Part shown: piece by piece, positions 27,492 to 40,208 of the stretch
Position numbering within the stretch: the first letter of the stretch is position 1
Layout: every line of letters starts with the position of its first letter
From: Pseudoxanthomonas mexicana
GTDB taxonomy: Bacteria > Pseudomonadota > Gammaproteobacteria > Xanthomonadales > Xanthomonadaceae
DNA length: 64,000 nucleotides
Reading direction: 5' to 3'
Assembly: GCF_001556105.1 (NCBI RefSeq)
Contig: NZ_LSIF01000009.1
Location: 1-64,000, forward strand
Program-made: the position numbers and the translations under genes
Notes under the pieces: model-generated
The model's input: only the letters and a program-made list of their open reading frames with translations
The model's database searches: none
What the model was told of the DNA's origin: nothing

Positions 27492-27520
27492 ATTGTAGCC
27501 AGCCCTTTACGCGGGGACAA
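27492..27520 (-). promoter_or_regulatory. Promoter for tRNA-Asn
   Basis: Minus-strand -35 TTGTCC (27515-27520), 17-nt spacer, -10 TACAAT (27492-27497). The -10 is 9 nt from the tRNA 5' end. Confidence 0.7.
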
Positions 27521-27571
27521 GTCTCTCGTCAGCGCGTGGCATATCCATCATGCGCCCTGGCTGGACCGGTC

Positions 27572-28138
27572 TCAGCAAGGTGTGCTCAGGTTGCCCTGGA
27601 CGGTGCGGGCGCGCCCGGTGCTGTTCAGCACCACACTGCCAGCCACATGGTCGTCGTAGCAGATCCGGATGGTCAGGTTGGTTCCGTAGCTCATGCCGGA
27701 GGACTGGTAGCGCACATGGCGCCGGCCCTGGGTCGACACGATGCGGATACGTGGATCGCTGGGTACGGTGTCGTTGCGGTAAATGTCGATGTCTTCGTCG
27801 GGTTGCCGGTTGCCATCCGGGTCCCGGAAGGAAAGCCAGTGACCGCCCCAGTCGGTGTCGTGGCGGCACGTGCCTGCGCCTTCGCTGGGACACACCACGA
27901 CCGGCACGCCATGGCTGATCGCTGTCATGCGCGCCGAGGCGAAGTGGGAGACGAGCAGGTTCATCGTGGCATTGACCTGCTGCCGTACGCGGAAATTCTG
28001 TAGCGACGGGATAGCGATGGCGGTGATCAGGGCCAGTACCGCCAGTGCAACGGACAGTTCGATGAGGGTGACGCCGCGCACACGATTGTGCGGGCACGTG
28101 CTTCCCGGTGCCCGGGAAGGCGAGGGCATCCATGCCAT
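27572..28138 (-). CDS. fimT: Second FimT/GspH-like prepilin
   Basis: 188 residues from the ATG at 28138 (AAGGAG upstream). After a long leader, the prepilin site is RVRG before VTLIELSVALAVLALITAIA, with Glu at +5. The GspH domain continues with RMTAISHGVPVVVCPSEG and a C-terminal Cys pair. It lies on the opposite strand from the minor-pilin operon, beyond tRNA-Asn, and is not part of it. It could be an alternative FimT or a pseudopilin for a type II secretion system elsewhere. FimT proteins of Xanthomonadaceae are associated with DNA uptake; that role here is inferred. Confidence 0.82.
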   Translation of the reverse strand: MAWMPSPSRAPGSTCPHNRVRGVTLIELSVALAVLALITAIAIPSLQNFRVRQQVNATMNLLVSHFASARMTAISHGVPVVVCPSEGAGTCRHDTDWGGHWLSFRDPDGNRQPDEDIDIYRNDTVPSDPRIRIVSTQGRRHVRYQSSGMSYGTNLTIRICYDDHVAGSVVLNSTGRARTVQGNLSTPC

Positions 28139-28290
28139 CGGTGGCTCCTTGCTGGTTGTGGACGGTCCCAGCGTCGGTTCCACGACGCGCCCAAGCCATC
28201 AGGGCACGTCCTGTCCGCATGTAGGAAATCGCCGTCCGGATGATGACAACGGCCGGTCTATACTGGTCAATCGTCGGCGGGCCGTTTTCC

Positions 28291-30312
<2,022 letters not shown>

Positions 30313-30333
30313 GCAATAGAAATCATGTCCCGG

Positions 30334-30363
30334 TTGTCGGCGACCCCGCTTCCGGGCTAGAAT
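30334..30363 (+). promoter_or_regulatory. Promoter for tRNA-Val
   Basis: TTGTCG (30334-30339), 18-nt spacer, TAGAAT (30358-30363), 25 nt before the tRNA 5' end. Confidence 0.6.
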
Positions 30364-30387
30364 TCGCGCCCCTGCAAAGGGCAGACC

Positions 30388-30462
30388 GGGCGGTTAGCTC
30401 AGCGGTAGAGCACTACCTTGACATGGTAGGGGTCACAGGTTCGAACCCTGTACCGCCCACCA
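30388..30462 (+). tRNA. tRNA-Val (GAC)
   Basis: Acceptor GGGCGGT pairs with ACCGCCC; discriminator A and encoded CCA. The anticodon loop TTGACAT carries GAC. The D-arm and T-arm (GGTTCGAACCC) are standard. Confidence 0.96.
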
Positions 30463-30611
30463 CGCTTCCACGGCGTGGATTCCGGACTTCTGGGGCCAGC
30501 CCGATGCGCCATCCGTATTCACGAGGTGGCCCGCGGAAACGCCGGCCGAGCGTGCGACATGAGCACTACCATCGCCTGAACCTGGTTTTGCCCGAGGCAT
30601 CGCATCCCGTA

Positions 30612-30633
30612 GGCGCCCTCGTGGCGCTTTTTT
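30612..30633 (+). terminator. Terminator between tRNA-Val and thrS
   Basis: GGCGCC, loop CTCGT, GGCGC, then six T residues. It ends the tRNA-Val transcript, or could act as a leader hairpin before thrS. The 235-nt gap (30463-30697) shows no other feature. Confidence 0.7.
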
Positions 30634-30697
30634 CATGCCTGCACACCCGCCCGGCTGCCACGGCGCCGGCGTCATCCAGACCGAGTCCACGCCTCCG

Positions 30698-32605
30698 ATG
30701 ATCACCATCACGCTCCCCGACGGCAGCCGCCGCGAGTTCGAAAACCCCGTCTCCGTCATGGAGGTCGCGCAGTCCATCGGCGCCGGCCTGGCCAAGGCCA
30801 CCGTGGCCGGCGCGGTCGACGGCGTGCTGGTCGACGCCAGCGACGTCATCGACCGCGATGCATCGCTGCGCATCATCACGCCGAAGGACGAGGAGGGCGT
30901 GGAGATCATCCGCCACTCCTGCGCCCACCTGGTCGGCCACGCGGTGAAGCAGTTGTACCCGGACGTGAAGATGGTCATCGGCCCGGTCATCGCGGAAGGC
31001 TTCTACTACGACATCTACAGCGAGCGCCCGTTCACGCCCGACGACCTGGCGGCGGTCGAGCAGCGCATGCAGGAGCTGATCGCGCAGGATTACGACGTCA
31101 TCAAGAAGGTGACGCCGCGCGCCGAGGTCGTGGACGTGTTCAAGGCCCGCGGCGAGGACTACAAGCTTCGCCTGATCGACGACATGGGGCCAGACATCAC
31201 CGCGATGGGCCTGTACTACCACCAGGAATACGTGGACATGTGCCGCGGTCCGCACGTGCCGAACACGCGCTTCCTGAAGGCCTTCAAGCTGACGCGCATC
31301 TCCGGCGCCTACTGGCGCGGCGACGCCAAGAACGAACAGCTGCAGCGCATCTACGGCACCGCCTGGGCCGACAAGAAGCAGCTCGAGGCTTACATCCAGC
31401 GCATCGAGGAAGCCGAGAAGCGCGACCACCGCAAGATCGGCAAGCAACAGGAGCTGTTCCACCTGCAGGAGGAGGCGCCGGGCCTGGTGTTCTGGCACCC
31501 GAAGGGCTGGGCCATCTGGCAGGTGGTGGAGCAGTACATGCGCAAGGTCTACCGCGACAGCGGCTACCAGGAAGTGCGCTGCCCGCAGATCCTCGACGTG
31601 GCCTTGTGGAAGAAATCCGGGCACTGGGACAACTACAAGGAAAACATGTTCTTCAGCGAGTCGGAGAGCCGCACCTATGCGGTCAAGCCGATGAACTGCC
31701 CGGGCCATGTGCAGGTGTTCAACCAGGGCCTGCACAGCTACCGCGACCTGCCGATCCGCTATGGCGAGTTCGGCGCCTGCCACCGCAACGAGCCGTCGGG
31801 CGCGCTGCACGGCATCCTGCGCGTGCGCGGCTTCACGCAGGACGATGGCCACATCTTCTGCACGGAAGACCAGATCGAAGCCGAGGTCACCGCGTTCCAC
31901 CAGCAGGCACTGAAGGTCTATTCGGACTTCGGTTTCGAGGACATCCAGATCAAGATCGCCCTGCGCCCCGAATCGCGCCTGGGCGACGACGCCACCTGGG
32001 ACAAGGCCGAGGCTGCCCTGCGCGCCGCGCTGCGCAGCTGTGGCGTGGAATGGCAGGAGCTGCCGGGCGAGGGCGCGTTTTACGGCCCCAAGATCGAGTA
32101 CCACCTGAAGGACGCCATCGGCCGGACCTGGCAGCTGGGCACGATGCAGGTCGATTTCATGATGCCGGGCCGCCTCGGCGCCGAGTACGTGGACGAGAAC
32201 AGTCAGCGCCAGCAGCCGGTCATGCTGCACCGGGCCATCGTCGGCTCGATGGAACGCTTCATCGGCATCCTGATCGAGCACCATGCTGGTGCATTCCCGT
32301 CCTGGCTGGCCCCCCAGCAGGCTGTGGTCATGAATATCACCGATGCCCAGGCCGATTATGTGGCCGACGTCCGGAAAACCCTTGCAAATCAAGGCTTCCG
32401 GGTCGCAGCCGATTTGCGGAACGAGAAGATCGGCTATAAGATTCGCGAGCACACGCTGCAGCGGGTGCCATACCTGCTGGTGGTCGGTGACCGCGAGAAG
32501 GACAATGGCGCCATCGCCGTGCGTACACGTTCTGGAGAAGACCTGGGCAGCATGTCCGTTGCCGCCTTCGCAGAACGTTTGCGGAACGAGCACGCCGCGC
32601 AATAA
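30698..32605 (+). CDS. thrS: Threonyl-tRNA synthetase
   Basis: Class II synthetase that charges tRNA-Thr. 635 residues from the ATG at 30698 ([14 protein letters not shown], the start of the TGS domain). The editing domain has [14 protein letters not shown], the HxxxH motif. The catalytic core contains [29 protein letters not shown] and [13 protein letters not shown]. The C-terminal anticodon-binding domain starts near [11 protein letters not shown]. First of the thrS-infC-rpmI-rplT-pheST run, as in E. coli. Confidence 0.97.
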   Translation: MITITLPDGSRREFENPVSVMEVAQSIGAGLAKATVAGAVDGVLVDASDVIDRDASLRIITPKDEEGVEIIRHSCAHLVGHAVKQLYPDVKMVIGPVIAEGFYYDIYSERPFTPDDLAAVEQRMQELIAQDYDVIKKVTPRAEVVDVFKARGEDYKLRLIDDMGPDITAMGLYYHQEYVDMCRGPHVPNTRFLKAFKLTRISGAYWRGDAKNEQLQRIYGTAWADKKQLEAYIQRIEEAEKRDHRKIGKQQELFHLQEEAPGLVFWHPKGWAIWQVVEQYMRKVYRDSGYQEVRCPQILDVALWKKSGHWDNYKENMFFSESESRTYAVKPMNCPGHVQVFNQGLHSYRDLPIRYGEFGACHRNEPSGALHGILRVRGFTQDDGHIFCTEDQIEAEVTAFHQQALKVYSDFGFEDIQIKIALRPESRLGDDATWDKAEAALRAALRSCGVEWQELPGEGAFYGPKIEYHLKDAIGRTWQLGTMQVDFMMPGRLGAEYVDENSQRQQPVMLHRAIVGSMERFIGILIEHHAGAFPSWLAPQQAVVMNITDAQADYVADVRKTLANQGFRVAADLRNEKIGYKIREHTLQRVPYLLVVGDREKDNGAIAVRTRSGEDLGSMSVAAFAERLRNEHAAQ

Positions 32606-32655
32606 TTGGTTCCGGTCCTTCGCGGGCCGGCGCACCCCTCCCTGGAGACTGCAAC

Positions 32656-33180
32656 ATCAGCATCCCTGACAACAAGCAAAACCGCAAAAACCACGAGATC
32701 CGCGTGCCGCGCGTGCGCGTGATCGGTTCGGACGGCGAAATGATCGGCGTGCTCTCGCGCGACGAAGCGCTGGCGAAAGCGGAAGACGAAGGCCTGGACC
32801 TGGTGGAAATCCAGCCCAACGCCGAGCCGCCTGTCTGCAAGATCATGGACTTCGGCAAGTTCAAGTTCGAAGCGCAGAAGAAGGCCAACGAGGCCAAGAA
32901 GAAGCAGAAGCAGGTCGAGATCAAGGAACTCAAGTTCCGTCCCGTCACCGACGAGGGCGACTACCAGATCAAGATGCGCAATATCCGCCGCTTCCTGGAA
33001 GAAGGCGACAAGGTCAAGGTCAACATCCGTTTCCGTGGCCGCGAGATGAGCCACCAGGAGTTGGGTCGCGAGATGGCCGCGCGCATCGAGGCGGAACTGG
33101 GCGACGAGATCGTCATCGAATCCCGTCCGCGCCTGGAAGGCCGGCAGATGGTCATGATGATCGCGCCGAAGAAGAAGTGA
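32656..33180 (+). CDS. infC: Translation initiation factor IF-3, ATC start codon
   Basis: Dissociates ribosomes and checks start-codon pairing in initiation. The reading frame extends upstream of the first GTG (32704) to an ATC at 32656, eight nt after GGAG at 32644-32647. This gives [20 protein letters not shown], the normal IF-3 N-terminus, and 174 residues in total. E. coli infC uses a rare ATT start that allows autoregulation by IF-3, and the ATC here fits that mode. [11 protein letters not shown] is the IF-3 signature. An annotator that only allows ATG/GTG/TTG would truncate the gene. Confidence 0.95.
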   Translation: MSIPDNKQNRKNHEIRVPRVRVIGSDGEMIGVLSRDEALAKAEDEGLDLVEIQPNAEPPVCKIMDFGKFKFEAQKKANEAKKKQKQVEIKELKFRPVTDEGDYQIKMRNIRRFLEEGDKVKVNIRFRGREMSHQELGREMAARIEAELGDEIVIESRPRLEGRQMVMMIAPKKK

Positions 33181-33217
33181 CCCGCCGCGCGCCTTGGCGC
33201 GCAGGTCCTTGACGGGA

Positions 33218-33236
33218 GGGGCGCCGCAGGGCGCCC
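33218..33236 (+). other. Strong hairpin after infC
   Basis: GGGCGCC, loop GCAG, GGCGCCC, then a T-poor run (TTGCTGTTT). It could be a weak terminator or a processing site ahead of the rpmI-rplT promoter. Confidence 0.5.
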
Positions 33237-33277
33237 TTGCTGTTTCCGGTACTCGCGGCCCGGCTAAGTGGCCGGAT

Positions 33278-33306
33278 TTGCAAGAGAAATCGGCAGCGGG
33301 CATAAT
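33278..33306 (+). promoter_or_regulatory. Strong sigma70-type promoter for rpmI-rplT
   Basis: TTGCAA (33278-33283), exactly 17 nt, CATAAT (33301-33306). It leaves a leader of about 150 nt before rpmI, where L20 autoregulation of the operon is known in other bacteria. Confidence 0.75.
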
Positions 33307-33465
33307 ACGCGGCCCGGTACGCCGGGAGGCTGTTCGCAGTCGATGGACCCGTCGCAGGTTCCGCTATGGAATCAACGACTTACAAGCCGATATGGGCATG
33401 GATGGAAAGCGTGGTCGCAAGACTGCCGCCCGGATCAGTGACATAAACCCGTCAAGGACATAGCA

Positions 33466-33663
33466 ATGCCCAAGATCAAGACCCACCGGGCGGCGGCGAA
33501 GCGTTTTCGCAAGACCGCATCCGGCAAGTTCAAGGCTGGCCACGCCAACCGTAGCCACATCCTCACCAAGAAAGCGACCAAGCGTAAGCGCGGCCTTCGT
33601 GCGACGAACATCATTCGCGCCGAAGACAGCGGCCGTCTGAACCGCATGCTTCCCTACCTCTGA
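33466..33663 (+). CDS. rpmI: 50S ribosomal protein L35
   Basis: 65 residues, very basic, beginning [17 protein letters not shown] and ending NRMLPYL, a textbook L35. The ATG has AAGGA upstream. It lies 10 nt before rplT and is translated with it. In E. coli this operon is repressed by L20. Confidence 0.98.
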   Translation: MPKIKTHRAAAKRFRKTASGKFKAGHANRSHILTKKATKRKRGLRATNIIRAEDSGRLNRMLPYL

Positions 33664-33673
33664 GGATTGAGAC

Positions 33674-35162
<1,489 letters not shown>

Positions 35163-35212
35163 CGCGGCCACGACACACCGCACGCGCACGACGACACCTG
35201 ACTCTTGAAGAC

Positions 35213-35230
35213 GGCGGGCCTGGGCCCGCC
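35213..35230. repeat. GC-rich palindrome directly before pheT
   Basis: GGCGGGCC, TG, GGCCCGCC: a perfect 8-bp stem that ends 16 nt before the pheT ATG, where the ribosome-binding site should be. It looks like a small intergenic repeat (REP-like) and has no T run, so it is unlikely to be a terminator. Confidence 0.6.
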
Positions 35231-35246
35231 CTACGGATCACGAACG

Positions 35247-37640
35247 ATGAAGTTCTCTGAAAACTGGTTGCGCAGCCATGTCCCCACACAGGCCACCCGC
35301 GATGAACTGTCCGCGACGCTGACCGCGATCGGCCTGGAGGTCGAAGACGTCACGGCGCTGGGCGATGGCCTGGCGAACGTGGTGGTGGCGCGCATCGTCG
35401 ACTGCGCCAAGCACCCCGAAGCCGACCGCCTGCAGGTCTGCCAGGTCGATGCGGGGCAGGGCGCCGTGCTGCAGATCGTCTGTGGCGCGCCCAACGCGCG
35501 TCCGGGCCTGCTGGCGCCGCTGGCGATGGTCGGCGCGAATGTCGGCGGCATCGCCATCAAGGCGGCCAAGCTGCGCGGGGTGGAATCCAACGGCATGCTG
35601 TGTTCGGCCAAGGAACTCGGCATCGATGCCGATGCCTCCGGCCTGCTGGAGTTGCCGGCGAATGCGCCGATCGGTACCGCGATTGGCGACTATCTGGGTC
35701 TGCCGGACGCCAGCATCGAGATCAAGCTGACGCCGAACCGTGCCGACTGCTTCAGCGTGCGCGGCATCGCCTACGACGTCGCGGCGTCGCTGGGCAGCGA
35801 GGTCAAGCCGTTCGATGCTGCGCCCGTGCCGGCGCAAAGTCTGTCCGAACTGAGCGTCGAACTTGAGGCTGGCGCGCGCGTGCCGCGTTTCGCCGGCCGC
35901 GTGATCGAAAGCGTCGATGCGACCGCTCCCTCGCCGGTATGGATGGTCGAGCGCCTGCGCCGCAGCGGCGTGCGCCCGATCAGCTTCCTGGTCGATGTGA
36001 CCCAGTACGTGATGCTCGAGCTCGGCCAGCCGATGCATGCCTTCGACAAGGACACGCTGGAGGGCGGCATCGTCGTGCGTCCTGCGCGCAAGGACGAAGC
36101 CGTTGCGCTGCTGGATGGCCGTACCGTGGCACTCGATGACGATTTCCTGGTCGTCTCGGATGGCCGCGGCGGTCGCGCTGCCCGTGCCGTCGCGCTGGGC
36201 GGCATCATGGGCGGGCTGGATACGCGCGTCACCGACAGCACGCGCAACGTCTTCCTGGAAGCCGCGCACTGGATTCCGTCCGCGATCATCGGCCGCAGCC
36301 GCAAGTTGGGCCTGCATACGGACGCCGGCCATCGTTTCGAGCGCGGCGTCGATCCGGAACTGCCGCGCATCGCCGTGGAGTACGCCACCCGCCTGATCCT
36401 CGAGATCGCGGGCGGAACACCCGGCCCGACCACGGTGGTCGATCATGCGGAGCACCTGCCCAAGCCCACCGCCATCCTGCTGCGGCGCGCACGTATTGCC
36501 CGCGTGCTGGGTGTCGATATTCCGGACGCCGAAGTCGAGCGCATCCTGCGCGCGCTCGGCCTGCAGGCGGCCGCGGTCGCCGAGGGCTGGAGCGTGGTCG
36601 CGCCCAGCCGACGCTTCGACATCGCCATCGAGGAAGACCTGATCGAGGAACTCGCGCGCATCCACGGTTACGATCGCGTGCCCACCACGCTGCCGGGCGG
36701 GGCGACCCGCGTCGCGGCACCGAGCGAAACGCGGGTCGAGGACGGCGTCGTGCGCCGGCAACTGGCGGCGCGCGATTACTTCGAAACGGTCAACTTCGCC
36801 TTCGTCGATGTGCAGTGGTTGGCGCATTGGGGCGCTGCGGACGGCGCCGTACCGCTGGCGAATCCGCTCAGCGCCGAACTGGCGATCATGCGCACGCAAT
36901 TGCTGCCCGGCCTCGTGGCCGCCCTGCAGCGCAATGCCGCGCGACAGGCGGGACGCGTGCGCCTGTTCGAGATCGGCAACGTGTTCCAGGCACCGGCGCA
37001 GGCGGGCGATGCGCCCGTCGAGTCGCTGCGCATTGCCGCCGCGATCACCGGCGAGGCGGTTGCCGAGCAGTGGGGCCTGCCTTCGCGCAAGGTCGATTTC
37101 CACGATCTCAAGGGGGACCTGGAAAGCGTGGCCACCCTGGCGGGAGCGTCGCTCGAATTCCGTCCGTCGCTTGCTGCCCATGGCCATCCCGGCCGGTCCG
37201 CGGACGTGTACCGCGACGGGGTCCGGATTGGCTGGATCGGGCAACTGCATCCCCGCCTGCAACGCCATCTCGATCTGGATGTCGACGTGATCGCATTCGA
37301 ACTCGACCTTGCTCCGTTGAGCGCCAAGGCGCTGCCGCGCGCAACCGAGCTGTCCCGCTACCCGTCCGTCCGCCGCGACCTCGCGTTCGTCGTGGCGGAA
37401 GACGTGTCCTGGGCCGCGCTGGCGGCGACGGTCCGGCGCGCCGCCGGCCCACTGCTGCGCGATGTCCAGCTGTTCGACCGGTACGTCGGGCAGGGGGTCG
37501 AATCCGGTCAAAAGAGTCTCGCTATGGGCTTGATTTTGCAGGACAACTCACGCACTCTCACCGAGGGCGACGTTGCGCAGGTAGTGGCGGCTGTCGTGGC
37601 CGCGATCGATGAAGCGCACGGCGCGAAGATCCGCGGATGA
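35247..37640 (+). CDS. pheT: Phenylalanyl-tRNA synthetase beta subunit
   Basis: 797 residues from the ATG at 35247 (MKFSENWLRSHVPTQ). Domains in order: EMAP-like tRNA-binding domain (about 40-150), B3/B4 editing domain (about 210-400), B5 domain (about 400-480), the catalytic-like core and the C-terminal FDX-ACB domain (about 705-797, starting ELSRYPSVRRDLAFVV). No clear Shine-Dalgarno is seen, and a hairpin lies just upstream. The start codon is supported by family length. Followed by ihfA. Confidence 0.96.
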   Translation: MKFSENWLRSHVPTQATRDELSATLTAIGLEVEDVTALGDGLANVVVARIVDCAKHPEADRLQVCQVDAGQGAVLQIVCGAPNARPGLLAPLAMVGANVGGIAIKAAKLRGVESNGMLCSAKELGIDADASGLLELPANAPIGTAIGDYLGLPDASIEIKLTPNRADCFSVRGIAYDVAASLGSEVKPFDAAPVPAQSLSELSVELEAGARVPRFAGRVIESVDATAPSPVWMVERLRRSGVRPISFLVDVTQYVMLELGQPMHAFDKDTLEGGIVVRPARKDEAVALLDGRTVALDDDFLVVSDGRGGRAARAVALGGIMGGLDTRVTDSTRNVFLEAAHWIPSAIIGRSRKLGLHTDAGHRFERGVDPELPRIAVEYATRLILEIAGGTPGPTTVVDHAEHLPKPTAILLRRARIARVLGVDIPDAEVERILRALGLQAAAVAEGWSVVAPSRRFDIAIEEDLIEELARIHGYDRVPTTLPGGATRVAAPSETRVEDGVVRRQLAARDYFETVNFAFVDVQWLAHWGAADGAVPLANPLSAELAIMRTQLLPGLVAALQRNAARQAGRVRLFEIGNVFQAPAQAGDAPVESLRIAAAITGEAVAEQWGLPSRKVDFHDLKGDLESVATLAGASLEFRPSLAAHGHPGRSADVYRDGVRIGWIGQLHPRLQRHLDLDVDVIAFELDLAPLSAKALPRATELSRYPSVRRDLAFVVAEDVSWAALAATVRRAAGPLLRDVQLFDRYVGQGVESGQKSLAMGLILQDNSRTLTEGDVAQVVAAVVAAIDEAHGAKIRG

Positions 37641-37696
37641 CCGGTATGAAAGCGGTAGCAGGGCCGGCGACGGCCGCAATGGGGATGCAGTAATCC

Positions 37697-37996
37697 ATGG
37701 CATTGACGAAGGCGGAGATGGCCGAACGTCTGTTCGACGAGGTCGGCCTGAACAAGCGCGAGGCGAAGGAATTCGTCGACGCGTACTTCGACGTGCTGCG
37801 CGAGGCCCTCGAACAGGGTCGGCAGGTGAAGCTGTCGGGGTTCGGCAACTTCGACCTGCGCCGCAAGAACCAGCGCCCGGGCCGCAATCCGAAGACCGGC
37901 GAGGAGATCCCGATCTCGGCACGGACGGTGGTGACCTTCCGGCCGGGCCAGAAACTCAAGGAGCGGGTGGAAACGTATGCTGGATCCGGGCAGTAA
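37697..37996 (+). CDS. ihfA: Integration host factor alpha subunit
   Basis: DNA-bending nucleoid protein, 99 residues. [19 protein letters not shown] at the start, [20 protein letters not shown] in the DNA-binding arm with the minor-groove Pro, and [18 protein letters not shown] at the end are typical IHF alpha. It sits directly after pheT, the conserved order. Its 3' end overlaps the next gene by 20 nt. Confidence 0.97.
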   Translation: MALTKAEMAERLFDEVGLNKREAKEFVDAYFDVLREALEQGRQVKLSGFGNFDLRRKNQRPGRNPKTGEEIPISARTVVTFRPGQKLKERVETYAGSGQ

Positions 37997-38333
37997 CCGC
38001 GAGCTTCCGCCGATCCCGGCGAAGCGCTACTTCACCATCGGTGAGGTGAGCGAGCTGTGCGACGTGAAGCCGCACGTGCTGCGTTACTGGGAAACCGAAT
38101 TCCCCAGCCTGGAGCCGGCCAAGCGTCGTGGCAACCGCCGTTACTACCAGCGCCATGACGTGCTGATGGTGCGTCAGATCCGCGGCCTGCTCTACGAGCA
38201 GGGCTATACCATCGGCGGCGCGCGACTGCGCCTGGAAGGCGAGGGTGCGAAGCAGGAATCCGCCATGAGCGCGCAGATCGTGCGCCAAGTGCGCATGGAG
38301 CTGGAGGAAATCCTCCAGTTGCTGCGCCGGTGA
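37977..38333 (+). CDS. MerR-family transcriptional regulator
   Basis: 118 residues with the winged-helix MerR motif ([21 protein letters not shown]) at the N-terminus, then [17 protein letters not shown] short helix-rich C-terminus has no obvious ligand cysteines, so the inducer is unknown. It overlaps the end of ihfA by 20 nt and so is co-transcribed. This ihfA-merR pair is conserved in gammaproteobacteria. Confidence 0.93.
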   Translation: MLDPGSNRELPPIPAKRYFTIGEVSELCDVKPHVLRYWETEFPSLEPAKRRGNRRYYQRHDVLMVRQIRGLLYEQGYTIGGARLRLEGEGAKQESAMSAQIVRQVRMELEEILQLLRR

Positions 38334-38376
38334 CGTTCGACGGCGCTCCTGCTGGGAGTCGCCGAGGAATTCCGGC

Positions 38377-38382
38377 TATAAT
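38377..38382 (+). promoter_or_regulatory. -10 element for tRNA-Pro
   Basis: A perfect TATAAT lies 37 nt before the tRNA. The -35 region is weak. Confidence 0.55.
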
Positions 38383-38415
38383 GCGCGACCCGTCGAAAGG
38401 CGGGTTGATCCGCGA

Positions 38416-38496
<81 letters not shown>

Positions 38497-38511
38497 ATCG
38501 CGGTTCTACAT

Positions 38512-38542
38512 CAAGCCTGCGCTACCGCGTGGGCTTTTTTTT
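38512..38542 (+). terminator. Terminator after tRNA-Pro
   Basis: Imperfect stem AAGCC...GGGCTT followed by eight T residues (38535-38542). Confidence 0.8.
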
Positions 38543-38601
38543 GTCCGTCGAGCAGCGCTACCTGCGCCGACAAAACCCGACCGCCGCGCGCAGGAACGTC
38601 C

Positions 38602-39072
38602 ATGCATCCCGTGACAGAAGCGCTGATCCGCGAGCTGCAGCTGTCACCGCATCCGGAAGGCGGCTACTTCCGCCGTGTCTACGAATCGGCCAGGCGCACC
38701 GAGGTCAACGGGATCGAACGGCCCACGCTGACCGCGATCAAGTTCCTGTTGCCGGAAGCCGTGGTCACCCGCTGGCATCGCGTCGACGCGACGGAGGTCT
38801 GGGACTGGCATGACGGCAGTGCGATGGAACTGTCGATGTTCGATCCCGACCAGCGCACGCTGACGCGCGTGCAACTGGACACGTCCGCGCGTGGCGGGCA
38901 GTCGAATCAGGTCGTGCCAGCTGGTGTCTGGCAGAGCGCGCGTTCGCTGGGCGAGTTCACGATGGTCGATTGTTCCGTGTCGCCGGGCTTCAGCTGGCAG
39001 GGATTCGAACTGCTGCAGAGTGGCAGCGACGTCGCGCACCGGTTGCGCGAAGCGGGCGGCAAGGTCGCCTGA
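38602..39072 (+). CDS. Cupin_5/DUF985-family protein
   Basis: 156 residues that fold as a single cupin. The metal-site motif region is TAIKFLLPEAVVTRWHRVDATEVWDWHDG. Family hallmarks also include HPEGGYFRRVYES near the start and VSPGFSWQGFELL near the end. The function of this family is unknown; some members are described as sugar-related cupins. It stands alone between tRNA-Pro and the GumN-like gene. Confidence 0.9.
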   Translation: MHPVTEALIRELQLSPHPEGGYFRRVYESARRTEVNGIERPTLTAIKFLLPEAVVTRWHRVDATEVWDWHDGSAMELSMFDPDQRTLTRVQLDTSARGGQSNQVVPAGVWQSARSLGEFTMVDCSVSPGFSWQGFELLQSGSDVAHRLREAGGKVA

Positions 39073-39161
39073 ACGGATCCCCCTTCGGCTGCGCTGCACT
39101 GCGCACCACCAAGGTTCTCCACGGGCACACTCTCGGGATTCTTCCGCATGGAGTCGCCGGG

Positions 39162-40187
39162 ATGCGTCTTTGGTTCTACGGAATGGTGTGGCTGTCGCTG
39201 CTGGTCCTGCCTGGCCATGCGGCAGCGCAGGGGATCCCGGAGCCAGTGGTGGCCGAAGATGGCGTGATCGACATGGACACGGTGGTCGTTGCGGGCGTGC
39301 AACCCGGTCCCGGCCTGTGGAAAGTGCGGCACGGCGACCATCTGCTGTACATCCTCGGGACCCAGTCGCCGCTGCCGAAGAACATGACGTGGCGCTCGGA
39401 GGAGGTCACGCAGGTCCTTGCGCTGACCGACGAAGTCCTCGGCCCGCCCGGTGTCGCCGTGACTGCCGACGTGGGCTTCTTCCGCGGCCTGACGATGTTG
39501 CCTTCGGCGCTGAAGGCGGCGAAGAACCCGGATGGAGAGAGGCTGGAGGACGTCCTGCCTGCCGACCTGTACGCACGCTGGTCCGTGCTCAAGCAGCGCT
39601 ACATCGGGCGAGACGGCGGCATCGAGAAGAAGCGGCCTTTGCTTGCCGTGTACGAGCTCTATGGCAAGGCGTTGTCGCGAAGCGGCCTGCAGAGTGGCGG
39701 GGGCGTGGTTACTCCGGTGATCGAAGGTGCGCTGAAGGCGCGCGGCATGAAGCGTACGCCGACCCAGCTGAAGATCACGCTGGAAGATCCCAGGGGAGCG
39801 CTGGCGGATATCCGCAAGGAGCCGCTGAAGCCGCAGGACCTGGTCTGCTTCAGCAAGACGCTCGACCTGATCGAGCACGAGCTTCCGCAGGCCGCGGTCA
39901 GCGCACGCGCTTGGGCGGTCGGCGACTGGACCGCCATCCGCAACGCAGCGCGTATCGATGAGCGCGCCGCCTGCGATTCTGCATGGCTCGACACAGAGAC
40001 GGCGCGCAAGCATGGCGTACGCGACATCGACACGCGTGTACGGACGAAATGGCTCGAGACCGCGGAAGCCTCGCTGCGCCGGAACCGCATCACGTTCGCC
40101 ACGATGTCGGTATGGAACTTGGTGAAGCCCGACGGCTACCTTGCGGCGCTGCAGGCCAAGGGTTACGAGATCGAAGCGCCGGAATGA
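39162..40187 (+). CDS. TraB/GumN-family protein, secreted
   Basis: 341 residues from the ATG at 39162, with GGAG eight nt upstream. A signal peptide (MRLWFYGMVWLSLLVL... ending GHAAAQ) precedes a TraB/GumN domain. The entry motif LLYILGTQSPLPKNMTW replaces the family's usual GTxH near the N-terminus, so the metal-binding His expected there is not evident. Other TraB/GumN elements (GMKRTPTQLKI, RNRITFATM) are present. The family is thought to be metal-dependent hydrolases or proteases. It is the last gene before dxs, which runs the other way. Confidence 0.82.
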   Translation: MRLWFYGMVWLSLLVLPGHAAAQGIPEPVVAEDGVIDMDTVVVAGVQPGPGLWKVRHGDHLLYILGTQSPLPKNMTWRSEEVTQVLALTDEVLGPPGVAVTADVGFFRGLTMLPSALKAAKNPDGERLEDVLPADLYARWSVLKQRYIGRDGGIEKKRPLLAVYELYGKALSRSGLQSGGGVVTPVIEGALKARGMKRTPTQLKITLEDPRGALADIRKEPLKPQDLVCFSKTLDLIEHELPQAAVSARAWAVGDWTAIRNAARIDERAACDSAWLDTETARKHGVRDIDTRVRTKWLETAEASLRRNRITFATMSVWNLVKPDGYLAALQAKGYEIEAPE

Positions 40188-40208
40188 TCCTGCGCCACGC
40201 GTCCTGAA

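Noticed and set aside
30566..32635. 689-residue minus-strand open frame antisense to thrS
   Set aside because: High-GC shadow frame; thrS on the plus strand explains the openness.
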